Below are positions 20,836 through 33,213 of a stretch of 64,000 nt of DNA, in pieces. The stretch is from Stemphylium vesicarium (Eukaryota > Ascomycota > Dothideomycetes > Pleosporales > Pleosporaceae): the NCBI GenBank assembly GCA_004380135.1, contig QXCR01000032.1, positions 124,001 through 188,000 of the forward strand. The letters are read 5' to 3'. The first letter of the stretch is position 1; each line of letters begins with the position of its first letter. The position numbers and the translations under genes are program-made. A model generated the notes under the pieces. That model was not told where the DNA came from, did no database searches, and worked only from the letters and a program-made list of their open reading frames with translations.

Positions 20836-21635
20836 AATTGTGTTATGATGGTTTGGGCGTCTAGATTTGATCGCGTCGTGCATGTAGCTTTTCGTAGTCT
20901 TGTAATTCTTTTGTTTCTGCTCGGAGCAGATCTCCGCATCGATCCAATCGCCATATTGCTAGCAGCGTCGACATTATGTGCGTCCAAGCTTAGGCTCAAT
21001 GCCGTTGTCTTTCCCAGGATTTTGTTCTGGAACTTTCTTCGTGCTAACGTCCATTCGCAGTCACATCTGCTAGTAACCCGGAGTCGGACTATCATAGCAG
21101 ATTTCAGTATTGTTGTCCATACCTTTGGTTCTTCCTCTAGCTCAATCACGCACTAGACCCTTCGTCAACCAGTCTGGGCGTGTTGATGCGAATGCTGGCA
21201 CGCGCTGGTGTGGATGTATCGTCTTACGATCCGGTTGAGGCCGTCAAGGTTGCTTGCTGCGAGCATCGTGACATTCGTTGAGCTATTCAGGCTGAATGCA
21301 TTCAGTAGCGCAATGTACCGAGTGACGGCTTTCCAATTAGTTAGTGACGCGTTACTCCGTGCCTGATCGTCCAGGCCAGGTGCGACAAGAGAACATGTCA
21401 GTGGCACTCGGGTGCTACAAACAGCGCGCATGTGCAGTGACGAGCGGACTGACAGCTTCATCGCACTGTGACAACTACCTGGGGCGTTAGGTCTCAAGAT
21501 GTCGATGGCATACAAATACCCAAGCTGCGATGCAATGCTGATGCAACTCCATATCGCATTGCATCGCATCTTGTTTTGGTGATGATTCATTTGTCGCCCT
21601 TTTATTATTGCCGCAAAGAATCTCCTACCATCGAT
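20836..21635. other. Intergenic, no gene seen
   Basis: 800 bp between NPS6 and the secreted-protein gene. It contains the NPS6 3' end and the promoter of the next gene; only short ORFs without family resemblance are present. Confidence 0.6.
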
Positions 21636-22136
21636 ATGAAGCTTCGTGTGGTCATCCTTTTCTTGATCGCCACGACCACGGCCATGCCTCCACCTGAGGC
21701 CGACAACCGAGCAGAAGCGCTGATCGGGTCTACGTCCGAATGGAAGCCCGGGAAATGCGACACGAGCCGAAACTTCTGCTTTGACGAGGTCGTCTGGGGC
21801 AAAGGTACGGACGTCTGATTCCTTTTGCTCACTATGCTTTTGTTCCGCGCATCCCTACTATGCCTGCCTCATGCACCTCTACTCAACTTTTTCTAGAAGC
21901 GATTCTGATTTTTTTCAGGCGTTCCGTTCCACGAACAACTCCATATTTACTGTCGTGATGAGTTTCACAGCGATGCACGCTCATGTAGTGGGTGCATGAG
22001 GGTGCCATACCCCACGCTCAACTGCGTGGCGGCCCCAAGAGCGTGGAACTCGGCGTTTGCGTGCATCAATGGGGAGTATGCTTTTGCTTATAGGTGCAAG
22101 AATTGGTGTCGTGAAGGGGCGTGCCTGAATGAGTAG
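21636..22136 (+). CDS. Small secreted cysteine-rich protein (candidate apoplastic/effector-type protein)
   Basis: Two exons, 21636-21804 and 21919-22136, join to a 128-aa protein; neither exon looks like a gene alone. The intron has GTACGG at its donor and ends in a T-run plus CAG. The N-terminus is a clear signal peptide (MKLRVVILFLIATTTAMPPP, cut probably after TTTA). The mature part of ~110 residues has ten cysteines, two in exon 1 (C-x6-C) and eight in exon 2, so up to five disulfides, and it is rich in aromatic and charged residues. I recognise no family. Size, secretion and cysteine density fit effector-like or antimicrobial small secreted proteins of plant-associated fungi. It lies just beyond the NPS6 cluster; no iron-GATA site is near. 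Confidence 0.72.
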
Positions 22137-22577
22137 CTGAAGGGAGGGTGGAACAGGAGGCTAGGAGAAGGCGTCAAGGGTGGATTGTGGCTGATCTTTG
22201 TGGCTGGGAGCGACAACGTCACAAGCTCGCAACCTGGCAGGTGCCTTCAAAGCAACAAATTCGTAAGGGCCTCATCATTTAATGAATGCAGTCCCCCGTG
22301 GATTATATTTTGATCATTCGTGCATGAATTGGTATGAAGCCGAGGGCTTTCGGTGAAGAAAGCGGACCCATTCACGTGTTGCCGCGTTTAGCGCCACCGG
22401 TCAGCGCGTCGTTTAGTCTGCCCCTCTACTAGGCAACAACGTCTCAACACCTTGCGCATCGACACCCGTCTGAACGCTTCCAAAAAGTTGCATTCTTGTG
22501 CAGTTCCTCCTCGCAGCAGCACATTTATCGATAATCCCGCGCTCATACCAGAACAGACTAATTGAAGCTAACCTAAA
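22137..22577. other. Intergenic, no gene seen
   Basis: 441 bp holding the 3' end of the secreted-protein gene and the promoter of the F-box gene; nothing else recognised. Confidence 0.55.
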
Positions 22578-24021
22578 ATGACACCAAACGAAGAGAACAG
22601 CGCGTAAGTCAGCCATTACGGCAGGGATCAACGGTGCTGAAGTCAACAGTGAGAAGACCGTTCATGACACTTCTTGTGAAAGCCGAGAGCTTCCACACCT
22701 TCCAGAGGAATTGCATCGGCTCGTTGCGCAATACATACATCGTGACGATCTACCAAACTACCGGCTTGCAAGTAAACAGCTTTGCGAGATAGGTAGTGAA
22801 GAGCTCTTTGGCAATGTCACCTTCCATTATAGCTCCGATAGCATTGAACGGCTTCGTAAAATTGGCGGTAGCGACAAGCTTCGAAAACATGTTAAGACCA
22901 TATTCTGGGACGTCAACCTCTGGAGGATACCGGGCCTTCTCGACGAAAAGGACTGGAGGCGATACTTTTCGCGGAAAATGAGCTATGTACGGAGGTACCG
23001 CATGTTGGAAATATGCTTTGAAGCGCAGATACGAGGGCTTAATATGCTTTCGCGAGACCAATCAGAGTGCGAAGCATTTCTCCGCAGACTGAACGACGAG
23101 GACAGATCTAGAGAGGGTACGGGGCATATAAAAGCATTCGAACGCTTCTATAACTTACGGAAGATACATGTGCTTCACGGAAACCTCGCCCGAGCTCATC
23201 GAGGAATCCTCAAGGTGGACGACTGCGTGCGGTCTGGATTGGGCGAGCCACCCGTGTTACGCAGAGGAGAAGGCATGAACCTCAATTACAGCCTGACTGG
23301 CAGAGAGGCTTTCAGGTCGATTTTAATGGCCCCTCAACCGAATCTGGAGAAGCTCAAATTCGACAAAGTGGACTTCTCGAGCCTCCACCCGCTTCCTTCT
23401 CATAGTTGCGAGAATTTGAGAAGTCTTGATCTCAAGATTACTGCCCGCACCGATCATGTGGTTGGTCAGAGCCTTAAGATGCACATAGACACCAACTGGG
23501 CTTACAAAATGCTTGGAAAGGGGGACCTAGCGGCGATATTGTCGCGGCTACAAAGGCTTGAATGTCTTCGGATCGACATGGATTGCAGCGATGAACAGGA
23601 TACATGGGAGTCTCGTCAACCCTTTTCGAACATTTCAGACGTCTTCGGTTCGGAGCACATATGGCCTCGACTACGCAAATTATCGTTGTGCCATTTCTTT
23701 GCTACACCCGATTCACTGATAGCGCTTCTGGGAAGGCACAGCTCAACGTTAAGAGATCTCCGGCTTCGCAACATTTTCTTCAAAGATGAAGAAGATAATC
23801 TGACTGGGGAGCATGGATGGCCTGACACCCTACAACACGTGGCGGAGTCTCTAAACCTCGAGCGTGCCACTTTGTCCGGTCAGCTTGGTGCATACGTCCC
23901 TACGAAAAGGGGGTGGGATCTGGACGACGACACGGAACTCGCTACTGCTATCTGTGAGTATTTGGTCAATGGAGGCTATTGCCCATTGACTGCGAACAAT
24001 GCTGGCCCGATCACGCATTGA
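22578..24021 (+). CDS. F-box-like protein of unknown target
   Basis: Two exons, 22578-22603 and 22650-24021, give 465 aa. The short first exon (MTPNEENSA) is joined by a GTAAGT..CAG intron that keeps frame with a degenerate F-box: LPEELHRLVAQYIHRDDLPN followed by YRLASKQLCEIGSEELF, residues ~24-60. The rest contains weak leucine-spaced segments (LRSLDLKI, LRKLSLCHFFATPDSLIALL, LRDLRLRNIFF) that suggest an irregular LRR-like receptor domain, as in many lineage-expanded F-box proteins of Dothideomycetes. These act as substrate adaptors of SCF ubiquitin ligases. The substrate cannot be told from sequence. Confidence 0.72.
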
Positions 24022-24285
24022 GCCATCTCCGATCAGTACTAGAAACCGGAATGGTTGGATCAGGTCGCACACATTCGCTACAGATACGTTCATAGCGAAG
24101 TGCAGGGTATCTGCATGGCCCAATGAACAGGCGGCACTCACTTCACTTCACTCAACCATTGGGTGGGAACTTCATCTGGTGATACATGGCATTACAACAT
24201 TTTATTTACAGCGACGCTACTAACACGAATCGTCGGAAACAGATCTAAGTACCCCAAAAACGCTAGCTCAAAATACAAACAAGTT

Positions 24286-25418
24286 CTAGTAGTTGTACTT
24301 GTAGCACAGCGTTGGGCCAGTAGTGTCCAGGACATCCCTAATGCGAACATCAGGGCGGAGACCGTAGATGTTGATGTTAGTGTCGAGGGTAAGCGCTCTG
24401 CCGGAAATGTCGTTTCCGTTGATACTGCGCACGCGGTTCGAGTCCTTGTTTTGCCAGATACGGAAGTTGCGGTCGATGAAGGCGTGGTGCAGCCAGAATA
24501 CTGGGTCACCGGGGGAACCGTACATGTCCGACATGACAGCACCGACACCGTTGTGACCCCAGGCGTGGGGACCAAGCTCCGAGCAAGAAGCCATACCAGC
24601 AAAGTCGCTGTACGCGTTGCATTGGTTCACGTAGGCAGAGTTTACGTTGGCAGTCTTGGCGCCGTCACCGTTACGCGCGAGACAATGCTGCTGATTGCCC
24701 GAGCCGGGTCCGACGTTGATGGCAAGGTTGGCGAACGCCTGCAATCTGGGGTTAGCTATTGACTCGGACTTGATCAGGGGTGTCGACTTACGCCATCCCT
24801 AACACAGTTTCCACCTAGAGAGATACCTCCGAACCACTTGCTGGAGAAGATGGAGGACTGCGAGAAGCGACCAGCATACTTGGTCTCGTCGAACCAAGGC
24901 ATAGTCTGGGAGAAGCCACACTCTGTGCGCAGGATATCTTCAAATGCCCAGGTGAGGTACCTGTGCCAGACCAAAAACTTGGCGTTGCCATGTACGTTGG
25001 GTGTGAGTGTCTGGTGCAGTGCGACGATATCCTCGTATCGACTCCTGGACTGGGAGAATTGGCCCGAGGGAGCGCGGCCCATCAGGCACTTGATGGAGTC
25101 GACGAAAGCTTGCTTGCTGCTATCGGGGTACGAGTCCCATTCAACACGCACACGAGGGTTGGTGCATGTGGCGGCGGCAGCGAGCGAGGTGAGGGCAAAG
25201 TTGGCCTCGGGAGGCGCTTGCGCCGGCTCTTGGGGCTTATGATCCTTGAAGATCTGCTTTGCCTGCTCGAGAGGGACAGGCGGGGCAAACTCTGTGTTGA
25301 CGAAGACTGAGAGAGGCAGCGGCGTCGTGTTCTTCGATGATGGCACTTCTTGAGGCGCTGGGAGGGCATTGACGCTGGCGACAGCAGCCAGAGCGGCTGA
25401 CAAGATAGCGGTACGCAT
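24286..25418 (-). CDS. Secreted tyrosinase (type-3 copper monooxygenase)
   Basis: Two exons, 25418-24792 and 24738-24286, give 359 aa; the intron is GTAAGT..TTGCAG, phase 0. A signal peptide is visible (MRTAILSAALAAVASVNALP). CuA histidines appear in ALHQTLTPNVHG and FLVWHRYLTWAFE; CuB histidines in GPHAWGHNGVG and DPVFWLHHAFIDRNF. All six expected ligands are present. The fold matches short fungal tyrosinases that lack the long C-terminal regulatory domain; the protein ends soon after the core (TLCYKYNY). Expected activity is oxidation of monophenols or diphenols to quinones outside the cell, in melanin or phenolic chemistry or a peptide-modifying role. It shows no link to the siderophore genes. 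Confidence 0.92.
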
Positions 25419-28151
25419 GATTAAGGTATAAGTATTAAAAAGGTTGGTGGTAATAAGCTCTCAATTAACCAGTGGAAAAGTAGTAGAAGCGAGTGACTGA
25501 AGCCCAAAAGCGAAGATGGGCTTGTTGTTGTGGTTGAGCGAGCTGTCTAAGAGAAAAAAAAGCTCCCGACCATGCAGGATGGTCAGACATCCTTATACCT
25601 GGACCTGCATAACCCGCGTTAACGCCAACACCCACCAGCAGAGCGCGCGCCTCGTACTGCAGATCATTGCTACCCGCTCGCGCAAGCCGCCTCACCGGCC
25701 ACACCTGATCGTGGGCCATGGAAATACGAAGGATCGCATGTACCGTGGATGGCTAAGTTTGGATAATTCGGCCTAGGCCTGCAACGTAGTATTGGCAGCA
25801 AAGTGAGCTTGCGCGAGCTATCGTGGAGAGGACAAATGATAAGTGGACGACTAAACTGCTTTTGGGCTGTGGCTCATCAAATGATGCCGAGCTTCCTGGT
25901 CAGGCCTACCTTGGCCCTTGGTGGTTTACACACGAGGGATGCGCTGGCTAATCCGCATTGCCCGTGTGGCGCGAGCGAGCATCTTGCTTACTGTTACGAC
26001 AAAGACCCCGAGTCGAGCAAGGTAAATTGCCAAAGGGCTGACTGCTGATGGTGATGCCGGCCGAACGACTGGCGTTGTGGAGCCAGGCCCTCTCTTTTCC
26101 CACGCAGCGTGCACGCGGCGGCGGATCTGCCGGCCGCTGGAATGCAGGGGCGTAATGATTGGATGGCGCATCGTGTTTCCTCTTCGCCTCCCACGGTTCG
26201 CACTGCTTGCCGTCCAAATATAGTACCTCAGGAACGCCTCTTGGTATCTAGCTAGGTGCCGGCTTTGACGGCGCTGGCTCAACGTGTGCCAATATTGTCA
26301 TGTGCGCTGTGACATTGCGCGCGCGCGGGCGTATTTCATCATTCACCGGTACGAGAGGGTGGAATTCCGCAACTGTGCTGTTGGCATTTTGGCGGTGGCT
26401 GTCAGCCCACCACCACAGCAAACTTTCGTTAAACGGCAATCGTGTGAGGGGGTATGCATCTTGTGGCTTTTGGGGGCTGATGGTGTGCCTTAGGTGGTAG
26501 GTTGTGATAGCTGAAAGGGGGATCGACGCTATGCATCCTAAGCTCCTCTCCTCCTTTGCTCGCTAAAACGACGACTCGAGTAGCCCACCAGCCAGCCTCA
26601 CACAAAGGGCAAAAAAGTCGGCACCTTGTAGTATCCGAATGTGCGCGCACAAATTCGGAGCTTGGGAATAACCTCGTACCCAGGATTAAGAAAATGCTCC
26701 GCTATCAGTTCTATCATGCGATGCGCATCATAAGTAATCTCCGCACGAGCCAGTTTAGCACCTTCTATTTCTAGAAGGATGAGGAGCCCGAACTCCACCT
26801 CGACATCCGCGCCATGATAAAATCGCAATTTGTGACACGAAGAGGAAGAAAAATCTTGCTTTGCACTGGCGCGACAAGCGTAATTCCAGAGTACGAGCAA
26901 AGTGGCGTCTGAAGGATTTTTCCTGTAGCAGGTAGCGACAAAAACACGGGACATGCTTTTCGCTATCATTACCCCGCCCGCCCCAAGAGCCAGCAGAGCG
27001 AAAAATGCAGCGCTAGTGCAGCGTCCGACACGAGAAAGCAATACGACTAGTCCTTTTTCACCAGGGCTGAAGCTGGGCCTGACGTTGAGTACACGATGAG
27101 GGTTGGACGATCTGTTAGTGTATATCTGCTTCGCCAGAAAAGAAGGTGCGCTATTTTTCGACACCGACTCTTCTTGCTGGTACGAGGATACTTACATGCG
27201 ACCCAAGAGCTGGACTGCTGGGCGCGTGGGACGCGAAGTAACTTTAATCTATGTGTAGAACGCATGTTCGCGCTGCTATAGGCGTGGCGAGGCCTTGGGG
27301 CTGGACGCCTGTCGCACGCCATGCTCCAGCTGCCAGCGCCATGTCATGGTTCGAGAAGTGTTGGACGAGCAAACATGAAGCTGGGATGCCAATGCCACAT
27401 GGCACGTCACTCGCGAGTCCCGGGCTTCGATATTGCTCCTGCGGAATGGGTTAGGTGATTCCGAGTTGAGCGCTGATGGTAAGAGTTGGTAATGCCAACA
27501 CTTACCAGTACATGTTAGGCTGCCATCTAAGCATTAGATAAGGCAGGTGGAGGCGCTGCATATGCCCACTCAACGGCCGACAAGCAGGGTTATGCAGATG
27601 TGTGCATTGTCGTTAATGTTCCCAACGTCTTTTGCTCGTCATTTCCGACCATTTGGATTCTCGCCGTTTTTCATCTTGTATCGCAATACTTGACGTGAGT
27701 GAGATACACCGCCATCGCTTGGACGCGTTTGCCTATTACACAATCTCAGGCCATGGTATATACACCGCAGTTCGAATAATCGCCGCTGCAAGAGGATGAG
27801 ATCTGACGATATGCGCCATGGCTCCGCTGCCCAATCGTCTCGGGCATATTTGAGCAACCTTGCGGTTGTTGGATTTTGATGTGAAAAAATATTGTCACCG
27901 GGCTTCGGTAAACGTTAATGTTGTACAGAAATGATGGCTAAGTTGAAAGCGAGTATTGCAGGCACTTCGGCACATGATGTTGAGAGCCGACACGGGAGAA
28001 CAGTACTTTTTGCATGTTGTGCAACATCGACTGTCGGTAGCGTCACATTGAGTTACTGCATGACTACAACCGGAGCAGAATCCCCACATGGACAGCTCAC
28101 CGAGTCCCAAAGCAAAAGAACAGTCAGCATTATGACGTCTCCTCCTTCTGA
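25419..28151. other. 2.7-kb gene-poor stretch
   Basis: It starts with the tyrosinase promoter and ends at the P450 stop. The longest reading frame is 188 codons on minus at 26598-27164, which resembles no family I know and has uneven composition, so I leave it unannotated. No tRNA, transposon end or strong repeat was seen. Confidence 0.5.
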
Positions 28152-29693
28152 CTACTCGCCACGTCGAACAACCCTCACCCAAAAGTCCTCGATGATCCAA
28201 ATCCCCGCGTTGTAAATCTTCGCCGCCTTATCCGGCCGCACAATAGCGAACTCGAACCTTCTCAGCAACTCTATCAATACCTTGTTGAACTCCATCAACG
28301 CGACATTCTTTCCTAGACACTGATACTTTCCGTAGTGAAAGACAAGATCTACCGTGTTAGTCATTTCCACCAATTGTGCGGGATCGTCAGATGCAGCGGC
28401 TTCGAGCCAACGCTCGGGTCGGAAGAGTTCAGCGTCAGGGCCGAAGGTGGCGGTAGAGTGCTGGATATTGAAGTATGAAGATCCAATCTGAGTTCCAGCG
28501 GGGATAAACTTTCCTGCAAGGACGTCGCCGCCTGGGGGCACGGATTTGAAGTTCGCGCCCACAGCTGGGGGAAGAATGCGTAAGCCTTCTTTGATGACGG
28601 CTTGGAGGTATGGCAGTTTTCTTGCTTCCGCGTCTTTGATCGGCGAGGATATGGCTCCTGCCGCAATCCCGTCATCCATCTCTTTTTGCAATTTGTGGTA
28701 CGCGGCAGGATTGGCGAGCAAATTGAGTATAACAGCGCGAATCGTGGACGCCGATGTATCGCTTCCGGCGATGATTTGCAGCAAGGCTTCGCCCGACGCC
28801 TCCTGTGGCGTGAGTCCATGCCGGATAAACGAGCCCAGCATATCGAATTGCGGTTTCGCGTCTTCCGCAAAGCGTTCCGCAACGACCTTCCGCGCTACGC
28901 CAATAAACGCCCCGAAACCCAACTTGTCACTCTCCTTGGGAAGCAAACCCCTCATCAGTCGCGAGTGCAGCAGATTCGCCAGCCACGGCAAGTTCCCTAG
29001 TGCCAGCATAATCGGTACATACGACTCCGTGATCTTGATGTAATCATATACATCATCATCTTTCTCCAGATACCCAAATTCTTTCCCAAAAGCAAGCGCG
29101 CTGATAACGTCCAAGGTGAAATACTGCGTCTTCTGCGCAAAGTCCAGAGGCCGGTATTCTTCACATGTCGAAACATACTTACGTTCGATTAGCTGAATGA
29201 AAGCGGCAATTTGCTCGTCAATGCAATCTTCCATGCCTGCATTCTCTTTTCCGGAATAACCGGGCGCCATCTTCGCTCTCAACGTTGCGTGCGCTGTTGG
29301 GTCGCGCTGCGAAAATAGATTGTCGCGCCCGGGCTCTAATTTCATCGCGTCGTACCATGGCCCCCGCGTGTATGCGGTGCGCACGGCGGTTGTTCTGCGC
29401 ACGATTTCTGTGTCCGAGGTGAGGAGTTCGTTGGGGCCGACGCGTATGAGTGGGCCATATTTATCGATGGCTTGCTTGGTTTCGAAGGGAAGGGTTCCTT
29501 TGAGCGAGTGTCGGACCATCCAGAAGCTCGATATGGATGCTGAGAACGGACCCGGAATGTGCGAGAGGCGGTACCATTGCCATGCGGTGTGGGCGATGTA
29601 TGCGAGGAGGAAAGCGACAGATGCAGCGATGATGAGACTGATGCTGGTAGTCCTACTAGGGTCCAACCCTTCCTGGTCGATGTTACTCCCCAT
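28152..29693 (-). CDS. Cytochrome P450, pisatin-demethylase-like family
   Basis: Single exon, 513 aa. An N-terminal membrane anchor spans residues ~18-38, followed by the hinge HIPGPF. The I-helix oxygen motif is AGSDTSAS (~310), the K-helix ExxR is EGLR (~371), the PERW motif precedes the heme loop FHYGKYQCLG with its axial Cys (~461). All catalytic landmarks are intact. Overall pattern (GPLIRVGPNELLTSD, MAPGYSGKEN) fits the fungal CYP57/pisatin-demethylase-like group, microsomal enzymes that often detoxify plant phenolics or act in secondary metabolism. There is no backbone synthase next to it apart from NPS6 8 kb away, and no iron-GATA motif in its promoter, so a siderophore role is not supported. 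Confidence 0.93.
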   Translation of the reverse strand: MGSNIDQEGLDPSRTTSISLIIAASVAFLLAYIAHTAWQWYRLSHIPGPFSASISSFWMVRHSLKGTLPFETKQAIDKYGPLIRVGPNELLTSDTEIVRRTTAVRTAYTRGPWYDAMKLEPGRDNLFSQRDPTAHATLRAKMAPGYSGKENAGMEDCIDEQIAAFIQLIERKYVSTCEEYRPLDFAQKTQYFTLDVISALAFGKEFGYLEKDDDVYDYIKITESYVPIMLALGNLPWLANLLHSRLMRGLLPKESDKLGFGAFIGVARKVVAERFAEDAKPQFDMLGSFIRHGLTPQEASGEALLQIIAGSDTSASTIRAVILNLLANPAAYHKLQKEMDDGIAAGAISSPIKDAEARKLPYLQAVIKEGLRILPPAVGANFKSVPPGGDVLAGKFIPAGTQIGSSYFNIQHSTATFGPDAELFRPERWLEAAASDDPAQLVEMTNTVDLVFHYGKYQCLGKNVALMEFNKVLIELLRRFEFAIVRPDKAAKIYNAGIWIIEDFWVRVVRRGE

Positions 29694-32600
29694 GACATGC
29701 GTAGATATACGGACTAGCAGCGTTCGAACGCTCTTATATATGACGAAAACTACGCATCGCTTTCCAATATATATTTTTCGAGTGGCATATGTGTGCCGAG
29801 GGTTACTGGGTGTAAGGATTTCGCGCTATTACATTGCCGACGGCAATGGCTCGCCTTACGACTTTCCGCCTAGATATTGGCTCGTTGAACCGGCGGAGAC
29901 ATTACCCCTGCATATGGCCACGAACGCATTGCTCGGATATTTGATTAGTCTGATTATCTATATCCATGTTCAAAACGCTACCCCGCAGTAAACTTTTACC
30001 TTGAAGATAGTGGGATAACGCAATCGGGAAGGTCGATGGAAGAACGAGAAGCGACTCCAGCTAGCTGTGATGCCAACACACGATGCGATGAAGTATGGCC
30101 ACTTGGGGACCCTAATTTGGTAACGCCCCTTTTACAGTATACGTAAAAGTGCCCATAAAGACAGATAAGATATCGTTTTGGAGAATGAAAACTGCGTGTG
30201 CGGGAATTGTTGGAGAAATATGTGACGGCAGGATCATGTTTTCAGGCGTACCGGCAGGCCTTAGATGCATACGAAAAACTCAAGAGCTAGGATGATAGGA
30301 TCAACCCGTCTGAATCGTACGATATAAAAAGTTTGGAAAGCTGCGACATTACAATCGAAATCGTGAACCGAGTTTTAGCGAGGTAGATCGTATGTGAGGC
30401 CGCGCGGCGAAGCTACAGAGCTAGTAGTAAATGCGTGAGAAACAACCCTTCCTAGAGTTATCATTATGTTCGCTGCTAAAACTGGACGTAGATAGATTGT
30501 AGGCGCTCCAGGGCTATGTATGCATTGCGGGTGGTACTGTCACGTGACCCACCAGGATCTTGGCGAGTTCTCACGTTATTGGTCTACCCACAGATTTATC
30601 GTCTCCAATCTCTAACTCCAGCTCTTCATAGTATATCTACCACATCAATTTAGACACTCGGCGCGAGGGTGAGGTTCCAGGGCGAGCTGCGCAAAGCCTC
30701 GTCCCGTCCCGCAGGTCATCAGATTTTCAACTGAGGCTACCAGACAGCATATACGTAGAGGCGACCGCACCACCTCGTACACCTTGCGCAGAACCGTACA
30801 ATCGAATTGGTTTATCTCAACAGCCGTGTATACTTTCAGCTACGCCGAGGGACCATGGTACAATTTTCAAATTTTGGGATAAGAATCGTGCAGCATCTGC
30901 GGAGGCTTACCCGGGGCAACTACCAATAGCTATGTATAGTCTGCTCAATGAGACGGCTCTCAAAATGTCTAGCTCATGTTGTCCCTGGATTGTGTAAGCA
31001 GGGACCGTGAAACATGGCTACACAGCAGCTTTTCATCGCAACATCTGCCACCCCCTCCGCCCCACCCCATGTGCGCATGGACCATCGACCGACGAATGCT
31101 GCTGTCCTGAATGATAAACCTACGGGAGCGCTCAGCCGTCTACTGCTCGAGATCGTGGAACTAGAAATCACTACACAAATCGGAAGCATGGGAGGCATCT
31201 GAGGCGCATGCTTCACACCACCTGCTTTGCAGGGACTGGACGCCACCGGCGCTTAGATCTCAACACCCAACACTGGTGAGCCGGAAACTGGGATCATAGT
31301 CATAACCAATTTCGGCTTCAATATAGCTCACTTCAGCTTGTTTGCAAACGCTTACCAAGCCTTGGGTCACACAACACCGGTGATGCACAGGGCTGACGGC
31401 CGGTAATCCGTAAGTAACTGGTCCCTCCAGGGGCGATTGGTCGGTCCATCGCTACCACTACGATAAATTAGCCGTTGTCACACATGGGAATGCTCTGGAG
31501 AGGTTACTCTTAGACTACTCCATCACCACAATGACACGCTTGCGGAGCTATGCGGGCAGCGCGGTGCTCTTTCCTGATCTTATCGCGCCAGCCAATACCA
31601 TCGGGCTCGTTGAATGGCATTACCAATGCACAAACCACGTCCACATTTTGTCGTTCGATCTATTACGTGCTGGGCCGGGCAGATTAGTAAGGCGCACCGC
31701 TACCACACAGGACTGCGACCGCATGAGGAGGCGTCGTACTTACTGCATCTGCTCGGCTATGAGGGCACGGCTTTGGTATTACCAGAATAAGCCACTGAAG
31801 CTGCCAACCCCCTGCTGCACCGCCTCTACCCTCGTCCCTTCCTACACTGATTGGTATGATCTGCAGCATGAGAATGCCTTACTGGGCAGGCTACCCTGGC
31901 CACCCCTGCAATGATCCATGCAGAACCTGGCTCCTTTGATTTACTTTTTTTCTCTTTCTTGCCCGCATCGCGAAGGGCACGGTTGATGAGCCAGCACAGT
32001 GGTGAAGGTCGAACGCGCGTCATAGTAGCACGATGCGCCGACCAAGGCTGGCTCTAGGTTCATAGACGCTCAACGTAGAAGGGTAAAGAAAAAAACAACT
32101 ACATGCATTAGACGTCATGGTTGCTCGGATCTCTACGCACACCGCGCTATCAAACATGCTCGCTTGCCCCGCAAATGTCTGGGTCTCTGTCGACAATCAA
32201 GTCCAGGCCTTGAACGCTGGAACATGCGAATGCGAGAGTGAAAGTTCTACATTGGCATCATGGAATGTAAACGCTGAGGGGGCCATGAAGGGCAACCTCT
32301 ACTGGTCGGAGCGGACTACTAGCCCTGTCAGATACCGATGCACACATTAGCTTGGCCGTCGCACCCCGCGTTTGCCGCTATGTCAACCACTTCGGGCCCA
32401 CGCGTTCTTTTCTTGAGTGGCTCTCCGCCTACATGGGATCCGGGGGCTACGAACCGTGTTATTTCCTCCTGCAGCGCGCTGTACGATGGTCTTCCCCAAG
32501 CGTGCGTAGTTCCCCTGCAGCGATTTACCGGTCAAGTTTCGAGACGGCAGCCAAACCTCGCTACCCGCGGCTTAAATTTCACACCAGGTCCGCCGAGGTA

Positions 32601-33213
32601 GCGGAAGACGGGCTTTTCTGACGAAACTATACCAAGCTGTTCCTGGCTTCGAGGTATTCGTGAGAAACATGGTGCCCGCATTCTTGGCTAGACACGACGC
32701 CGCCCGCTGCGTCTCCGCCCGGGCGAGCAGGCACATCAAAGCGCCGCTGAAGGGCAACCTGGGTTTCAGGGTATTGTACTGCGTTGCCATACTGAAAAGG
32801 GCATATGCGTTGCCTGAGTATTGAGGCTCTGCTGTTCGGTCGTGAAAGCGGCCGCCGTGTTGAGCAGTCATAAGTAGACCGTGGACGCGTATGCGCACTT
32901 CTGTGCTTGCTCATACTGCGCGGATACAGAGTTGCCGCCCATGCTGACAAGTTCACTTGCCAACAAGAAAACGTCACCTTACACATCAACACAACTAACC
33001 AACCGCCTTGAAAGTCAAATCGTCACCTACGAAATCACTGTGGCCGAGACCTTCGCTGTTCAGTACTGGAGTACATAAAGCGTGCAGATCCCCACGACGA
33101 GTCATCATCGGCCTTCTCCCATCCAGCACCACCCAAACTCAGCCGTCTCCAAAGCACAACAGCTTCAAGTCAGAATAGTCCTGAACTATACACACCTCAA
33201 TTCTTACTACAAC
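29694..33213. other. 3.5-kb gene-poor stretch
   Basis: Only short ORFs with no recognisable domains. I found no tRNA B-box, no transposase-like frame and no long repeat by eye. The first part is the P450 promoter; the last ~150 bp, with C/T-rich runs, is the likely promoter and 5' UTR of the next small gene. Confidence 0.5.

Noticed and set aside
26598..27164. 188-codon minus-strand ORF
   Set aside because: No family resemblance, no promoter or intron support, and low-complexity mix; treated as chance.
28152..29693. P450 as a siderophore tailoring enzyme
   Set aside because: No iron-GATA motif nearby, 8 kb from the cluster, and its family is tied to plant phenolic chemistry rather than hydroxamates.
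30150..30175. AGATAAGATATC string as another iron-GATA site
   Set aside because: It fits only the loose WGATAR core; the preceding bases (GAC) break ATCWGATAA.
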